In this document: positions 27,333 to 35,455 of the stretch, piece by piece
How the letters are laid out: each line of letters starts with the position of its first letter
Position numbering within the stretch: position 1 is the first letter of the stretch
Assembly: GCF_028823535.1 (NCBI RefSeq)
Contig: NZ_JAQIYM010000009.1
Coordinates: 186,001-250,000, forward strand
Length of the DNA: 64,000 nt
Direction: 5' to 3'
Origin: Pseudomonas serbica
Lineage (GTDB): Bacteria > Pseudomonadota > Gammaproteobacteria > Pseudomonadales > Pseudomonadaceae
Program-made: the position numbers and the translations under genes
Notes under the pieces: model-generated
What the model was told of the DNA's origin: nothing
What the model saw: the letters and a program-made list of their open reading frames with translations, nothing else
The model's database searches: none

Positions 27333-29384
27333 ATGTCCGAGCCACGCAAGATCCTCGTCACCAGCGCCCTGCCCTATGCCAATGGTTCGATTCACCTCGG
27401 CCATATGCTGGAGTACATCCAGACCGATATGTGGGTGCGCTTCCAGAAACACCGCGGCCACCAATGCATTTATGTCTGCGCCGACGACGCTCACGGTTCG
27501 GCCATCATGCTGCGCGCGGAAAAGGAAGGCATCACCCCGGAACAACTGATCGCCAACGTCCAGGCTGAACACAGCGCCGACTTTGCCGAGTTCCTGGTGG
27601 ACTTCGACAACTTCCACTCCACTCACGCCGAAGAAAACCGTGAGCTGTCGAGCCAGATCTACCTCAAGCTGCGCGACGCCGGGCACATCGCCCAACGCTC
27701 GATCACGCAGTACTTCGACCCGGAAAAGAAAATGTTCCTGGCCGACCGCTTCATCAAGGGCACCTGCCCGAAATGCGGTACCGAAGACCAATACGGCGAC
27801 AACTGCGAAAAATGCGGCGCGACCTACGCACCGACCGACCTGAAGGATCCAAAGTCGGCAATCTCCGGCGCCACCCCGGTGCTCAAGGATTCCCAGCACT
27901 TCTTCTTCAAGCTGCCGGACTTCCAGGAAATGCTGCAGACCTGGACCCGCAGTGGCACGCTGCAGGACGCCGTGGCGAACAAGATCGCCGAATGGCTGGA
28001 TGCCGGCCTGCAACAGTGGGACATCTCCCGCGATGCGCCGTACTTCGGCTTCGAAATCCCTGACGAGCCGGGCAAATACTTCTACGTGTGGCTGGATGCG
28101 CCGATCGGCTACATGGCCAGCTTCAAGAACCTGTGCGACCGCACGCCGGAGCTGGACTTCGACGCGTTCTGGGGCAAGGACTCCACCGCCGAGCTGTACC
28201 ACTTCATCGGCAAGGACATCGTCAACTTCCACGCCCTGTTCTGGCCAGCGATGCTCGAAGGCGCGGGTTACCGCAAGCCGACCGGCATCAACGTGCACGG
28301 CTACCTGACCGTCAACGGCCAGAAAATGTCCAAGTCCCGCGGCACTTTCATCAAGGCCCGGACCTACCTCGACCACCTGTCGCCGGAATACCTGCGCTAC
28401 TACTACGCAGCCAAGCTGAGCCGTGGCGTCGATGACCTGGACCTGAACCTCGAAGACTTCGTGCAGAAGGTCAACTCCGACCTGGTGGGCAAAGTCGTCA
28501 ACATCGCCAGCCGTTGCGCCGGGTTCATCAACAAGGGCAATGCCGGTGTGATGGTCGAGACCAACGCCGCGCCGGAGCTGACCGAAGCTTTCCTGGCCGC
28601 CGCGCCAAGCATCGCCGACGCCTATGAAGCCCGCGACTTCGCCCGGGCCATGCGTGAGATCATGGGCCTGGCCGACCGTGCCAACGCCTGGATCGCCGAC
28701 AAGGCACCGTGGTCGCTGAACAAGCAGGAAGGCAAGCAGGATGAAGTCCAGGCGATCTGCGCCACTGGCGTCAACCTGTTCCGTCAGCTGGTGATCTTCC
28801 TCAAGCCGGTACTGCCGCTGTTGGCCGCCGATGCCGAGGCGTTCCTGAACGTCGCGCCGCTGACCTGGAACGACCACGCAACCTTGCTCGCCAACCATCA
28901 GTTGAACGAGTTCAAGCCGTTGATGACCCGCATCGACCCGGTAAAAGTGCAAGCCATGACCGACGCCTCGAAAGAAGACCTGACCGCCAGCCAGACCGAC
29001 ACCGGCGAAGCGGCCCCGGCCGGCAACGGCGAGCTGGCGAAAGATCCGCTGTCGCCGGAAATCGAGTTCGACACCTTTGCCGCGGTTGACCTGCGCGTCG
29101 CCCTGATCGTCAAGGCCGAACACGTGGAAGGTGCCGACAAGCTGCTGCGCCTGACCCTGGACATCGGTGACGAGCAACGCAACGTATTCTCCGGTATCAA
29201 GAGCGCCTACCCGGACCCGTCCAAGCTCGATGGTCGCCTGACCATGATGATCGCCAACCTCAAGCCACGGAAAATGAAGTTCGGCATTTCCGAAGGCATG
29301 GTGATGGCCGCAGGCCCCGGCGGTGAAGAAATCTACCTGCTCAGCCCTGACAGCGGCGCCAAGCCTGGCCAGCGGATCAAGTAA
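27333..29384 (+). CDS. metG: Methionyl-tRNA synthetase
   Basis: The 683-residue class I synthetase has the HIGH-type motif HLGH (PYANGSIHLGHM), the KMSKS loop GQKMSKSRGT near residue 330, and a zinc knuckle with CPKC and CEKC. A C-terminal EMAP-II-like tRNA-binding domain (FAAVDLRVALIVKAEHV) follows an acidic/Ala linker, so this is the long dimeric form. It charges initiator and elongator tRNA-Met. ATG 27333 is fixed by the conserved start MSEPRKILVTSALPYANG. Confidence 0.97.
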   Translation: MSEPRKILVTSALPYANGSIHLGHMLEYIQTDMWVRFQKHRGHQCIYVCADDAHGSAIMLRAEKEGITPEQLIANVQAEHSADFAEFLVDFDNFHSTHAEENRELSSQIYLKLRDAGHIAQRSITQYFDPEKKMFLADRFIKGTCPKCGTEDQYGDNCEKCGATYAPTDLKDPKSAISGATPVLKDSQHFFFKLPDFQEMLQTWTRSGTLQDAVANKIAEWLDAGLQQWDISRDAPYFGFEIPDEPGKYFYVWLDAPIGYMASFKNLCDRTPELDFDAFWGKDSTAELYHFIGKDIVNFHALFWPAMLEGAGYRKPTGINVHGYLTVNGQKMSKSRGTFIKARTYLDHLSPEYLRYYYAAKLSRGVDDLDLNLEDFVQKVNSDLVGKVVNIASRCAGFINKGNAGVMVETNAAPELTEAFLAAAPSIADAYEARDFARAMREIMGLADRANAWIADKAPWSLNKQEGKQDEVQAICATGVNLFRQLVIFLKPVLPLLAADAEAFLNVAPLTWNDHATLLANHQLNEFKPLMTRIDPVKVQAMTDASKEDLTASQTDTGEAAPAGNGELAKDPLSPEIEFDTFAAVDLRVALIVKAEHVEGADKLLRLTLDIGDEQRNVFSGIKSAYPDPSKLDGRLTMMIANLKPRKMKFGISEGMVMAAGPGGEEIYLLSPDSGAKPGQRIK

Positions 29385-29402
29385 GGTATTGCGGTAAACC
29401 GA

Positions 29403-29437
29403 TCCCACAGTCGTGCCTGGCGCGACTGTGGGATTTT
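29403..29437 (+). terminator. Terminator after metG
   Basis: TCCCACAGTCG at 29403-29413 and CGACTGTGGGA at 29423-29433 form a perfect 11-bp stem, followed by TTTTC. Confidence 0.8.
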
Positions 29438-29528
29438 CATGTCTGGCCCAACCCTCCGTCCTTGCCGGATAATGCCTAAGCTTTTTAGACCGCTGCGGTA
29501 AAAAAGCCCCGTTCCTGCCGGCACGATC

Positions 29529-30098
29529 ATGACCGAAACCCTGCTTACGCTTATCAGCACCGCCCTGCTCAACAACCTCGTGTTGCACTGGCCGCTGGGT
29601 GTCGATCCGCTGTTGTCCAGCGAACGTCGCCAGGTCCATGCCCTGGGCATCGCGACGACCTGCCTGATGCTGATCACAGGGGTGCTCGGCTATGCGCTCT
29701 ATCACTGGCTGCTGGTGCCGCTGGAGTTGACGGCGCTGCACCTGTTCGTGTTCCTGCCATTGAGTGCGCTGCTGATCGGCCCGTTGTTGCAGCTGCTTGC
29801 ACGGGTGTTTTCAACACTGTCCTTCGAACACCTGTGGCCGCTGCTGCTGTGCAATGCCGGGATTCTTGGCGTTGCATTACTCAATGCCCGGGAGGACAAA
29901 GGTTTTTTTCACGCCACAGCCTTGAGCTTCGGCGCCGGGCTGGGCTTCTGGCTGGTACTGAGCCTGTTCAACGACCTGCGCCAGCGCACACTCGATAACG
30001 ATGTGCCCCTGCCCTTTCGCGGCTTGCCGATCGACCTGATCGGTGCCGGCTTGATCGCAGTGGCCTTTCTCGGATTCAGCGGACTGATCAAAACATGA
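29529..30098 (+). CDS. rsxA: Rnf/Rsx complex subunit A (divergent)
   Basis: This 189-residue, six-helix membrane protein aligns along its length with RsxA/RnfA (NNLVL near the start, GVALLN in the middle, PFRG...GLIAVAFLGFSGL at the end). It shows D26 where RsxA has the LGLCP cysteine, and A110 where it has the TTNC cysteine. A cysteine two positions earlier (C108) may or may not substitute. These cysteines normally help hold the intramembrane [2Fe-2S] cluster with RnfE. It starts the operon rsxA-B-D-G-E-nth, with a 4-bp overlap to rsxB. Family call is confident; normal redox function is doubtful. Confidence 0.82.
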   Translation: MTETLLTLISTALLNNLVLHWPLGVDPLLSSERRQVHALGIATTCLMLITGVLGYALYHWLLVPLELTALHLFVFLPLSALLIGPLLQLLARVFSTLSFEHLWPLLLCNAGILGVALLNAREDKGFFHATALSFGAGLGFWLVLSLFNDLRQRTLDNDVPLPFRGLPIDLIGAGLIAVAFLGFSGLIKT

Positions 30099-31120
30099 GT
30101 CTGATTCAACGCATCGACGCCCTCTTGCCGCAGACCCAGTGCGGCAAATGCGGCCATCCCGGATGCAAGCCGTACGCCGCAGGCATCGCCAGCGGCGAGC
30201 CGATCAACAAGTGCCCGCCCGGCGGCAGTGAAACCATCAACGCGCTGGCCGAACTGTTGCACGTGCCAGTGCTGGAACTGGACGTCAGTCGCGGTTCGGC
30301 CCCGGCGCAGATTGCCTATATCCGTGAGGCCGAATGCATTGGTTGCACGAAATGCATACAGGCCTGCCCGGTGGACGCCATCGTCGGCGCGGCCAAGTTG
30401 ATGCACACGGTCATCATCGATGAATGCACCGGGTGCGACCTTTGCGTGGCGCCTTGCCCGGTGGACTGCATCGAAATGCATCCGCTGCCCTTGAACAGCG
30501 TGCTGCCGATTGTCGGTGGCCTGGCCTTCAGCCTGGAAGAGCAACGGGCCCGCGCGGCAAAACGCAATCATGCGCGGCGCCGTTTCGAGCAGCGCAACGC
30601 CCGCTTGCAGCGTGAAGAACAACAAAAAAACGCCGAGCGAGAGGCCCGTGCGCAACGGGCTGCCCAACCCAGCACACAGGCACAGGCGGACACAGCGCTC
30701 GATCCGGTACAGGCAGCCCTGGAGCGTGTCCGCGCGCAGAAGGCCGCGAATGCCGATGCGGCGCTGAAAAAAGCCAAGATCGACCTGGCGATGAGCCGGG
30801 CGCAGTTGAACAAGTCCCTCAAGGCCTTCGGCCATCCGCCGACCTTCGAACAGCAATCGCAGTTGATCGTGCTGCAACAGCAGTTCGAAGCCGCCGAGCA
30901 AGCCTTGGCCCAACTGGAACGCGCTGCGCCACCGCCCCCGCCCCCCGTCGCGGCCCCGGTGCAGGACGCCGAACTGAAACGCGCAAAAATCCAGCTGGCC
31001 ATGCGCCGCGCCGAACTGAAAAAAGCCCAGGCCAGCGCAGCACCCGCCGAGCAGATCGAAGCCCTGGAGCGAGCCCTGAGCGAAGCCGAACGCCAGGTGG
31101 ATGCCCATGCCGCCCCTTGA
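30095..31120 (+). CDS. rsxB: Rnf/Rsx complex subunit B, anchorless with long C-terminal tail
   Basis: The 341-residue protein has the Fe-S domain at C16, C19, C24, C40 and two ferredoxin-type 4Fe-4S sets at C81/84/87/91 and C111/114/117/121, all complete. It begins directly at MSLIQRIDALLPQTQCGKC and so lacks the N-terminal membrane helix of E. coli RsxB. After residue 145 it has a Lys/Ala/Gln-rich helical tail with DPVQAALERVRAQK, which resembles the C-terminal repeats of RsxC, and two copies of a KRAKIQLAMRRAELKK-like unit (about 222-244 and 293-312). The stop overlaps the next subunit, and no rsxC lies between. Confidence 0.85.
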   Translation: MSLIQRIDALLPQTQCGKCGHPGCKPYAAGIASGEPINKCPPGGSETINALAELLHVPVLELDVSRGSAPAQIAYIREAECIGCTKCIQACPVDAIVGAAKLMHTVIIDECTGCDLCVAPCPVDCIEMHPLPLNSVLPIVGGLAFSLEEQRARAAKRNHARRRFEQRNARLQREEQQKNAEREARAQRAAQPSTQAQADTALDPVQAALERVRAQKAANADAALKKAKIDLAMSRAQLNKSLKAFGHPPTFEQQSQLIVLQQQFEAAEQALAQLERAAPPPPPPVAAPVQDAELKRAKIQLAMRRAELKKAQASAAPAEQIEALERALSEAERQVDAHAAP

Positions 31121-32093
31121 GCCGGTCGACGAGCGCCTGCAACAGGCGATGAAACTGGTTCTGCTGGCGACGCTGCCAGGGCTGCTGGCGCTGTTCTGGT
31201 TCTACGGTTGGGGGGTGTTGCTCAACCTGATCCTGGCAGGCCTCAGTGCGTTGGCCGCTGAAGCGGCAGTGCTGCGATTGCGCAAGCGTGCGCTCAAGCC
31301 AACCTTGAGCGACGGCAGCGCTCTGGTCAGTGCAACGCTACTGGCCCTGGCCTTGCCACCCTATTGCCCCTGGTGGCTGACGGTCAGTGCTGCCGCGTGT
31401 GCCATGTTGTTCGGCAAGCACCTGTATGGCGGGGTCGGCAGCAACCCGTTCAACCCGGCTATGCTCGGTTTTGCCTTGGTGATGGTGACGTTTCCACAAC
31501 AGATGACCCACTGGCCCGCCTCCCACGGCATGGACCTGTGGGGTGGTGTGCAGCAAGTGTTCGGTTTCGACCAAAGCCCGGACGCCTGGGTCCGGGCCAC
31601 GGCACTGGACAGCCTGCGAATAAACAAGAGCCTGACCATGGACGAACTGTTTTCGGCGAATCCGGCCTTTGGTCGTTTCGGCGGCAGCGGCGTGGAATGG
31701 GTCAACCTGGCCTTTCTCGCCGGCGGCGCGTTTTTGCTGCAACGCCGCGTGTTCAGTTGGCATGCGCCAGTGGGCATGCTCGCCAGCCTGTTCGTCATCA
31801 GCCTGTTGTGCTGGAACGGTTCGGGCTCGGACTCCCATGGTTCGCCGCTGTTTCACCTGCTCAGCGGCGCCAGCATGCTGGGCGCATTCTTCATCGTCAC
31901 GGAACCGGTATCCGGCGCCAAAAGCCCCGGGGCGAGATTGCTGTTTGGTGCGGGCGTCGGGGTGCTGACCTATCTGATTCGTACCTGGGGCGGCTACCCG
32001 GACGGCGTGGCCTTTGCCGTGCTGTTGATGAACCTCAGCGTACCGGCGCTGGAGCGGCTCGTCGCGGCCAGGCAGGAGCGGATCGCACCATGA
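31107..32093 (+). CDS. rsxD: Rnf/Rsx complex subunit D
   Basis: This 328-residue membrane protein has about nine to ten helices. The family motif KHLYGGVGSNPFNPAM is present. The segment around the covalently flavinylated threonine of RnfD (SGAT) here reads SGAS (residues 253-256). ATG 31107 is used because AGGTGG precedes it by 6 bases; the ATG at 31101 overlaps that site. It overlaps rsxB by 14 bp and rsxG by 4 bp (ATGA), so translation is coupled. In a normal complex this subunit carries FMN and takes part in ion movement. Confidence 0.85.
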   Translation: MPPLEPVDERLQQAMKLVLLATLPGLLALFWFYGWGVLLNLILAGLSALAAEAAVLRLRKRALKPTLSDGSALVSATLLALALPPYCPWWLTVSAAACAMLFGKHLYGGVGSNPFNPAMLGFALVMVTFPQQMTHWPASHGMDLWGGVQQVFGFDQSPDAWVRATALDSLRINKSLTMDELFSANPAFGRFGGSGVEWVNLAFLAGGAFLLQRRVFSWHAPVGMLASLFVISLLCWNGSGSDSHGSPLFHLLSGASMLGAFFIVTEPVSGAKSPGARLLFGAGVGVLTYLIRTWGGYPDGVAFAVLLMNLSVPALERLVAARQERIAP

Positions 32094-32701
32094 GCCGAGC
32101 GTCGAGCGCCGCCATCCTCGTCTTACTGGCAGCCCTGGGGGCAGGCCTGACCTATCTCGCACAGCACGGCAGCGCGCCACGAATAGCGGCTGAGCAGCGC
32201 CTGATCGACAGTCGTTACCTGCTGGACCTGCTACCGCCCGGCAGCTACGACAACCAACCGCTGGACCAACCGCTCACGCTCGAAAACACCGCGCTGGGCA
32301 ACAGCACGCTGCTGGCGGGTTACCGCGCGACCAAGGCCGGCCGAGCCTGTGCCGTGCTGTTACGTAGCCAGGCCTTGGGTTACGCCGGCACCATCGACTT
32401 ATTGATCGCTATCGATCTCGACGGCAGACTGCTGGGGGTCAAAACCCTCAAGCAAACGGAAACCCCGGGGCTCGGCGCACGCATCGCCGACTGGCCCAAT
32501 GCCTGGCTTGGTGCATTTTCCGGCAAGTCCCGAACCGATCCGGGTGACAATGGTTGGGCCTTGAAAAAGGACCAGGGACATTTCGACCAGATCGCGGGGG
32601 CGACGATCACCTCAAGAGCGGTGATCAACGCCACCCACGACGCCTTGCGCTATTTCGATGAGCACCGGCACTCACTGCTTGGGAGCCCTTCCGATGAGTA
32701 A
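32090..32701 (+). CDS. rsxG: Rnf/Rsx complex subunit G
   Basis: The 203-residue protein has one N-terminal membrane helix (AAILVLLAALGAGLTYLA), a periplasmic domain with KQTETPGLGARIADW, and the flavinylation motif DQIAGATITS with the FMN-carrying threonine at T172. This site is intact. The motif is normally modified by ApbE, whose gene is not in the window. It overlaps rsxD at ATGA and rsxE by 8 bp. Confidence 0.87.
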   Translation: MSRASSAAILVLLAALGAGLTYLAQHGSAPRIAAEQRLIDSRYLLDLLPPGSYDNQPLDQPLTLENTALGNSTLLAGYRATKAGRACAVLLRSQALGYAGTIDLLIAIDLDGRLLGVKTLKQTETPGLGARIADWPNAWLGAFSGKSRTDPGDNGWALKKDQGHFDQIAGATITSRAVINATHDALRYFDEHRHSLLGSPSDE

Positions 32702-33281
32702 CCCGTTGCAGTTGCAGAACACCTTGATGCTCGCACCGTTGATTGGCGCCACCGACTCACTGGTGAATGCCCTGGGGCTGTGGCTGATGTTCATTGTCGT
32801 GACCAGTGCCTTCGGCCTGGGCATGAACGCCTTGCGCTCGCGCCTGCTCCCGGCGGCCCATTTGCCGGCCAGCGTACTGCTTGCCGCCACGTTGACCAGT
32901 TGTGCAGAAATTGGCGCGCAGGCCTGGTCGCTGCAATGGCACCAGCATGCCGGGATCTATGCCGGCTTGATCGCCTTGCAATGCGTCGTGCTGGAGCGCT
33001 CCGATTTCTTCCAGAGCCCGTGGCGAGAGCGCTGGCGCCTGTGTGGCCTGTTCGGCGCAATGATGGTGGCTTTGGGTCTGCTGCGCGAAATCATCGGTTA
33101 CGGGACACTCGGCAATCATCTACCGTGGCTGGCTGCTGTCACGCACGCGGACTGGCAAGGCTGGGTGCTGTCCGCTGACGGTGGCATGCGACTGGCCACG
33201 CTGGCCCCTGGCGGCTTCATACTGCTGGGATTGCTGATCGCCGCCTGGCAAGCCTGGCACCGCACCACACGCTCACACTGA
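32694..33281 (+). CDS. rsxE: Rnf/Rsx complex subunit E (divergent)
   Basis: The 195-residue membrane protein aligns with RsxE through NALGL, GLLREIIGYGTL and LAPGGFILLGLLIA. The Cys of the LCPLL motif is alanine here (A14, in LAPLIG), while the second conserved cysteine survives (C97, in ALQCVV). With RsxA, only one of four expected cluster ligands remains at its usual place. The internal ATG 32694 is chosen over an upstream frame start because it fits the conserved N-terminus and the overlap with rsxG. Confidence 0.82.
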   Translation: MSNPLQLQNTLMLAPLIGATDSLVNALGLWLMFIVVTSAFGLGMNALRSRLLPAAHLPASVLLAATLTSCAEIGAQAWSLQWHQHAGIYAGLIALQCVVLERSDFFQSPWRERWRLCGLFGAMMVALGLLREIIGYGTLGNHLPWLAAVTHADWQGWVLSADGGMRLATLAPGGFILLGLLIAAWQAWHRTTRSH

Positions 33282-33306
33282 CTGCCTTCGAGGAAACGCA
33301 TCGCCC

Positions 33307-33945
33307 ATGAATGCTGCAAAACGTCTGGAAATTTTCCGCAGGCTGCATGAAGACAATCCGGAACCGAAGACCGAACTGGCCTACTCCTCACCCTTTGAAT
33401 TGCTGATTGCGGTGATTCTTTCCGCGCAATCCACCGATGTCGGCGTGAACAAGGCCACGGCAAAACTGTTTCCGGTCGCCAATACCCCCGCGGCGATGCA
33501 TGCCTTGGGGGTTGAAGGATTGTCGGAATACATCAAGACCATCGGCCTGTACAACAGCAAGGCAAAAAACGTGATCGAGACCTGCCGCCTGCTGGTTGAG
33601 CGTCATGCCGGTGAAGTGCCGCAGACCCGCGAAGAACTGGAAGCCTTGCCTGGCGTTGGTCGCAAGACCGCCAACGTTGTGCTCAATACTGCATTCCGCC
33701 AGTTGACGATGGCCGTGGACACCCACATTTTTCGAGTCAGCAACCGCACCGGCATCGCGCCGGGCAAAAATGTGGTGGAAGTCGAGAAAAAATTGATGAA
33801 GTTTGTGCCCAAGGAGTACCTGCTCGACTCCCATCACTGGCTGATTCTTCATGGACGTTATGTCTGCCTGGCCCGCAAGCCTCGCTGCGGCAGTTGCCGG
33901 ATCGAAGACCTGTGCGAATACAAGCACAAGACCTCGGACGATTGA
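33307..33945 (+). CDS. nth: Endonuclease III (DNA glycosylase/AP lyase)
   Basis: The 212-residue enzyme repairs oxidised pyrimidines. The helix-hairpin-helix LPGVGRKTANVV carries catalytic K120 and D138 lies in AVDTHIFRVSNR, both at E. coli numbering. The C-terminal 4Fe-4S loop CLARKPRCGSCRIEDLC has the C-x6-C-x2-C-x5-C spacing. It ends the rsx operon, as in many gamma-proteobacteria. Confidence 0.96.
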   Translation: MNAAKRLEIFRRLHEDNPEPKTELAYSSPFELLIAVILSAQSTDVGVNKATAKLFPVANTPAAMHALGVEGLSEYIKTIGLYNSKAKNVIETCRLLVERHAGEVPQTREELEALPGVGRKTANVVLNTAFRQLTMAVDTHIFRVSNRTGIAPGKNVVEVEKKLMKFVPKEYLLDSHHWLILHGRYVCLARKPRCGSCRIEDLCEYKHKTSDD

Positions 33946-34051
33946 GCCGCTATTGGGTTTATCGATTTATCGATTGAAAAAATCTTTTTTACCCATCGCA
34001 GGATTGTCGATATAAGGAGCCCCAAAGGCCTTCTTCGCCTGGAGTAACTAA

Positions 34052-34231
34052 ATGAGCACTGGCAAAGAGCAATTGGACGTAGATGACGACTTCACCCCCG
34101 TAGAGGCTGATGACGCCGAGCCGGTGGTTGAAGTAGCGAAAACCAACCTGAGCAAGCGCCGGACCATCGACAATCTGCTGGAGGAGCGCCGACTGCAAAA
34201 GCAATTGGCCGATTACGATTTTGACTTGTAA
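34052..34231 (+). CDS. Small acidic protein, PA3496 family (putative envelope integrity)
   Basis: The 59-residue protein starts MSTGKEQLDVDDDF with an acidic N-terminal half and a basic helix KRRTIDNLLEERRLQKQ before a DYDFDL end. GGAGT lies about 9 bases before ATG 34052. The position right after nth and the length match PA3496 of P. aeruginosa. The molecular role is not known; it has no signal peptide, so the envelope label is by family name only. Confidence 0.8.
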   Translation: MSTGKEQLDVDDDFTPVEADDAEPVVEVAKTNLSKRRTIDNLLEERRLQKQLADYDFDL

Positions 34232-34236
34232 AACCT

Positions 34237-34264
34237 AAAAGCCTCCCGAAACGGAGGCTTTTTA
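34237..34264. terminator. Bidirectional terminator after the PA3496-type gene
   Basis: AAAAGCCTCC pairs with GGAGGCTTTTT around a CGAAAC loop, with A and T runs on both sides. The following response regulator gene is convergent. Confidence 0.85.
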
Positions 34265-34321
34265 CCAAGTGCCGAACCGCGATAGGTACTCGCCTGGCGC
34301 ACTTCGTCAGACGCAGGCTCA

Positions 34322-34948
34322 TCATGCCAGGCCGTTACGCTGGGCCAGTTCGATCAGATCCACCAGGGAGCGCGCATTGAGCTTCAACAGCAATCGGGTC
34401 TTGTAGGTACTGACGGTCTTGTTGCTGAGAAACATTCCATCGGCAATCTCTTTATTGGTCTTGCCCCGGGCCAACTGTTGCAACACCATCATTTCCCGTC
34501 CTGACAAACGATCCACCATGTCGGCTTCACTGGCGTTACCAAGACTGGCACGCACTGTATGCAAGGCCTGGTTGGGAAAGTAACTGTAGCCTGACAAGAC
34601 CGCTTTTATTGCACTGAGCAACTCCGTGAGGTCCTGTTGTTTGCAGACATAGCCGGCGGCTCCCGACTGCATGCAGCGCATGGAAAAATGCCCAGGGGAC
34701 TGGGAAGTCAATATCAGCACTTTCATCGGCATCGCGGCCGATGTCAGTCGTGCAATTACTTCCAGCCCATCCAGTTTCGGTATTCCAATATCCAGGATGA
34801 CAATATCCGGCAGGTATTCGCGGGCTAGTTGTAATGCGTCCACACCATTATCTGTTTCTGCAATGACTTCGTAGCCATGACGCTCCATCAGCATTCGTAC
34901 CGCAAGACGAATGACGGGGTGATCATCCACAATCAGCACTTTATTCAT
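34322..34948 (-). CDS. BvgA-like NarL/FixJ-family response regulator, orphan
   Basis: The 208-residue protein has a receiver domain with phospho-acceptor D53 (VILDIGIPKLDGLEVIARL) and a LuxR-type helix-turn-helix (LSGREMMVLQQLARGKTNKEIADGMFLSNKTVSTYKTRLL). The similarity to Bordetella BvgA across both domains is unusually clear, including CMQSGAAGYVCKQ and GYSYFP. No sensor kinase is adjacent. ATG 34948 gives the canonical MNKVLIVDDHPVIR start; the upstream frame to 34990 is not family-like. A perfect TTTCTTA-type inverted repeat lies 126-139 bases upstream, so self-regulation or control of the divergent gene is plausible. Confidence 0.8.
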   Translation of the reverse strand: MNKVLIVDDHPVIRLAVRMLMERHGYEVIAETDNGVDALQLAREYLPDIVILDIGIPKLDGLEVIARLTSAAMPMKVLILTSQSPGHFSMRCMQSGAAGYVCKQQDLTELLSAIKAVLSGYSYFPNQALHTVRASLGNASEADMVDRLSGREMMVLQQLARGKTNKEIADGMFLSNKTVSTYKTRLLLKLNARSLVDLIELAQRNGLA

Positions 34949-35455
34949 GGGCAAGTCCAATTTCGCTGTTCGAATTTTTAGAGCCCGCACAATAGCCTAG
35001 TCGTTTCCTCCCTGGCATGTCGCTCCCCCCAACCACTCGCACCGAGAGACATTCCCTACAAAAATTCAGGAATTTTCTTACAAGAAATCCAATAAATCAG
35101 AGGAAAGAAAACTTTTTTTGAAGACTTGACTTTCCGATTGTGATTATTTTTTTGTTTCGACCTGCAACAAAAAAATAAGGGGAATTTGACTTCCAGACAG
35201 CGATCAGACATGTATCAAACCTGCCCGCATTTCCAAAGACAGCCGGGATCATCCAATATCAACGCGCACTAAAGAAATATCACACACAACTTATCCACTC
35301 GTTCTTACAGCAAAAATCATCACATCATCGATTATAAGATAAACACAAACAGGATAGCGCACACCCGACACTGAATAAATGTTAATTCTGAATATTCAAT
35401 ATCCGTTAGATACACAAAATCAAAAGCAGACACGCACCTGCCAAGGAGACTTGAA
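34949..35455. other. AT-rich intergenic region between divergent genes
   Basis: This 507-base stretch is much richer in A and T than the rest of the window, with runs such as AAAAAAATAAGG and ACTTTTTTTGAAG. No coding frame is convincing. It holds the inverted repeat at 35074-35087, a second ATTCC...GGAAT pair at 35051-35072, and AAGGAG just before the start at 35456. It probably contains the promoters of both flanking genes. Confidence 0.7.
35074..35087. promoter_or_regulatory. Perfect inverted repeat resembling BvgA heptads
   Basis: TTTCTTACAAGAAA is fully dyad-symmetric over the outer six bases on each side. The half-site TTTCTTA matches the BvgA heptad consensus (TTTCYTA). It sits 126 bases upstream of the BvgA-like regulator and is a candidate autoregulatory or divergent control site. 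Confidence 0.45.

Noticed and set aside
31090..31120. Possible frameshifted or deleted remnant of rsxC between rsxB and rsxD
   Set aside because: The genes overlap by 14 bases with a good ribosome site for rsxD, and no RsxC core sequence occurs in any frame here.
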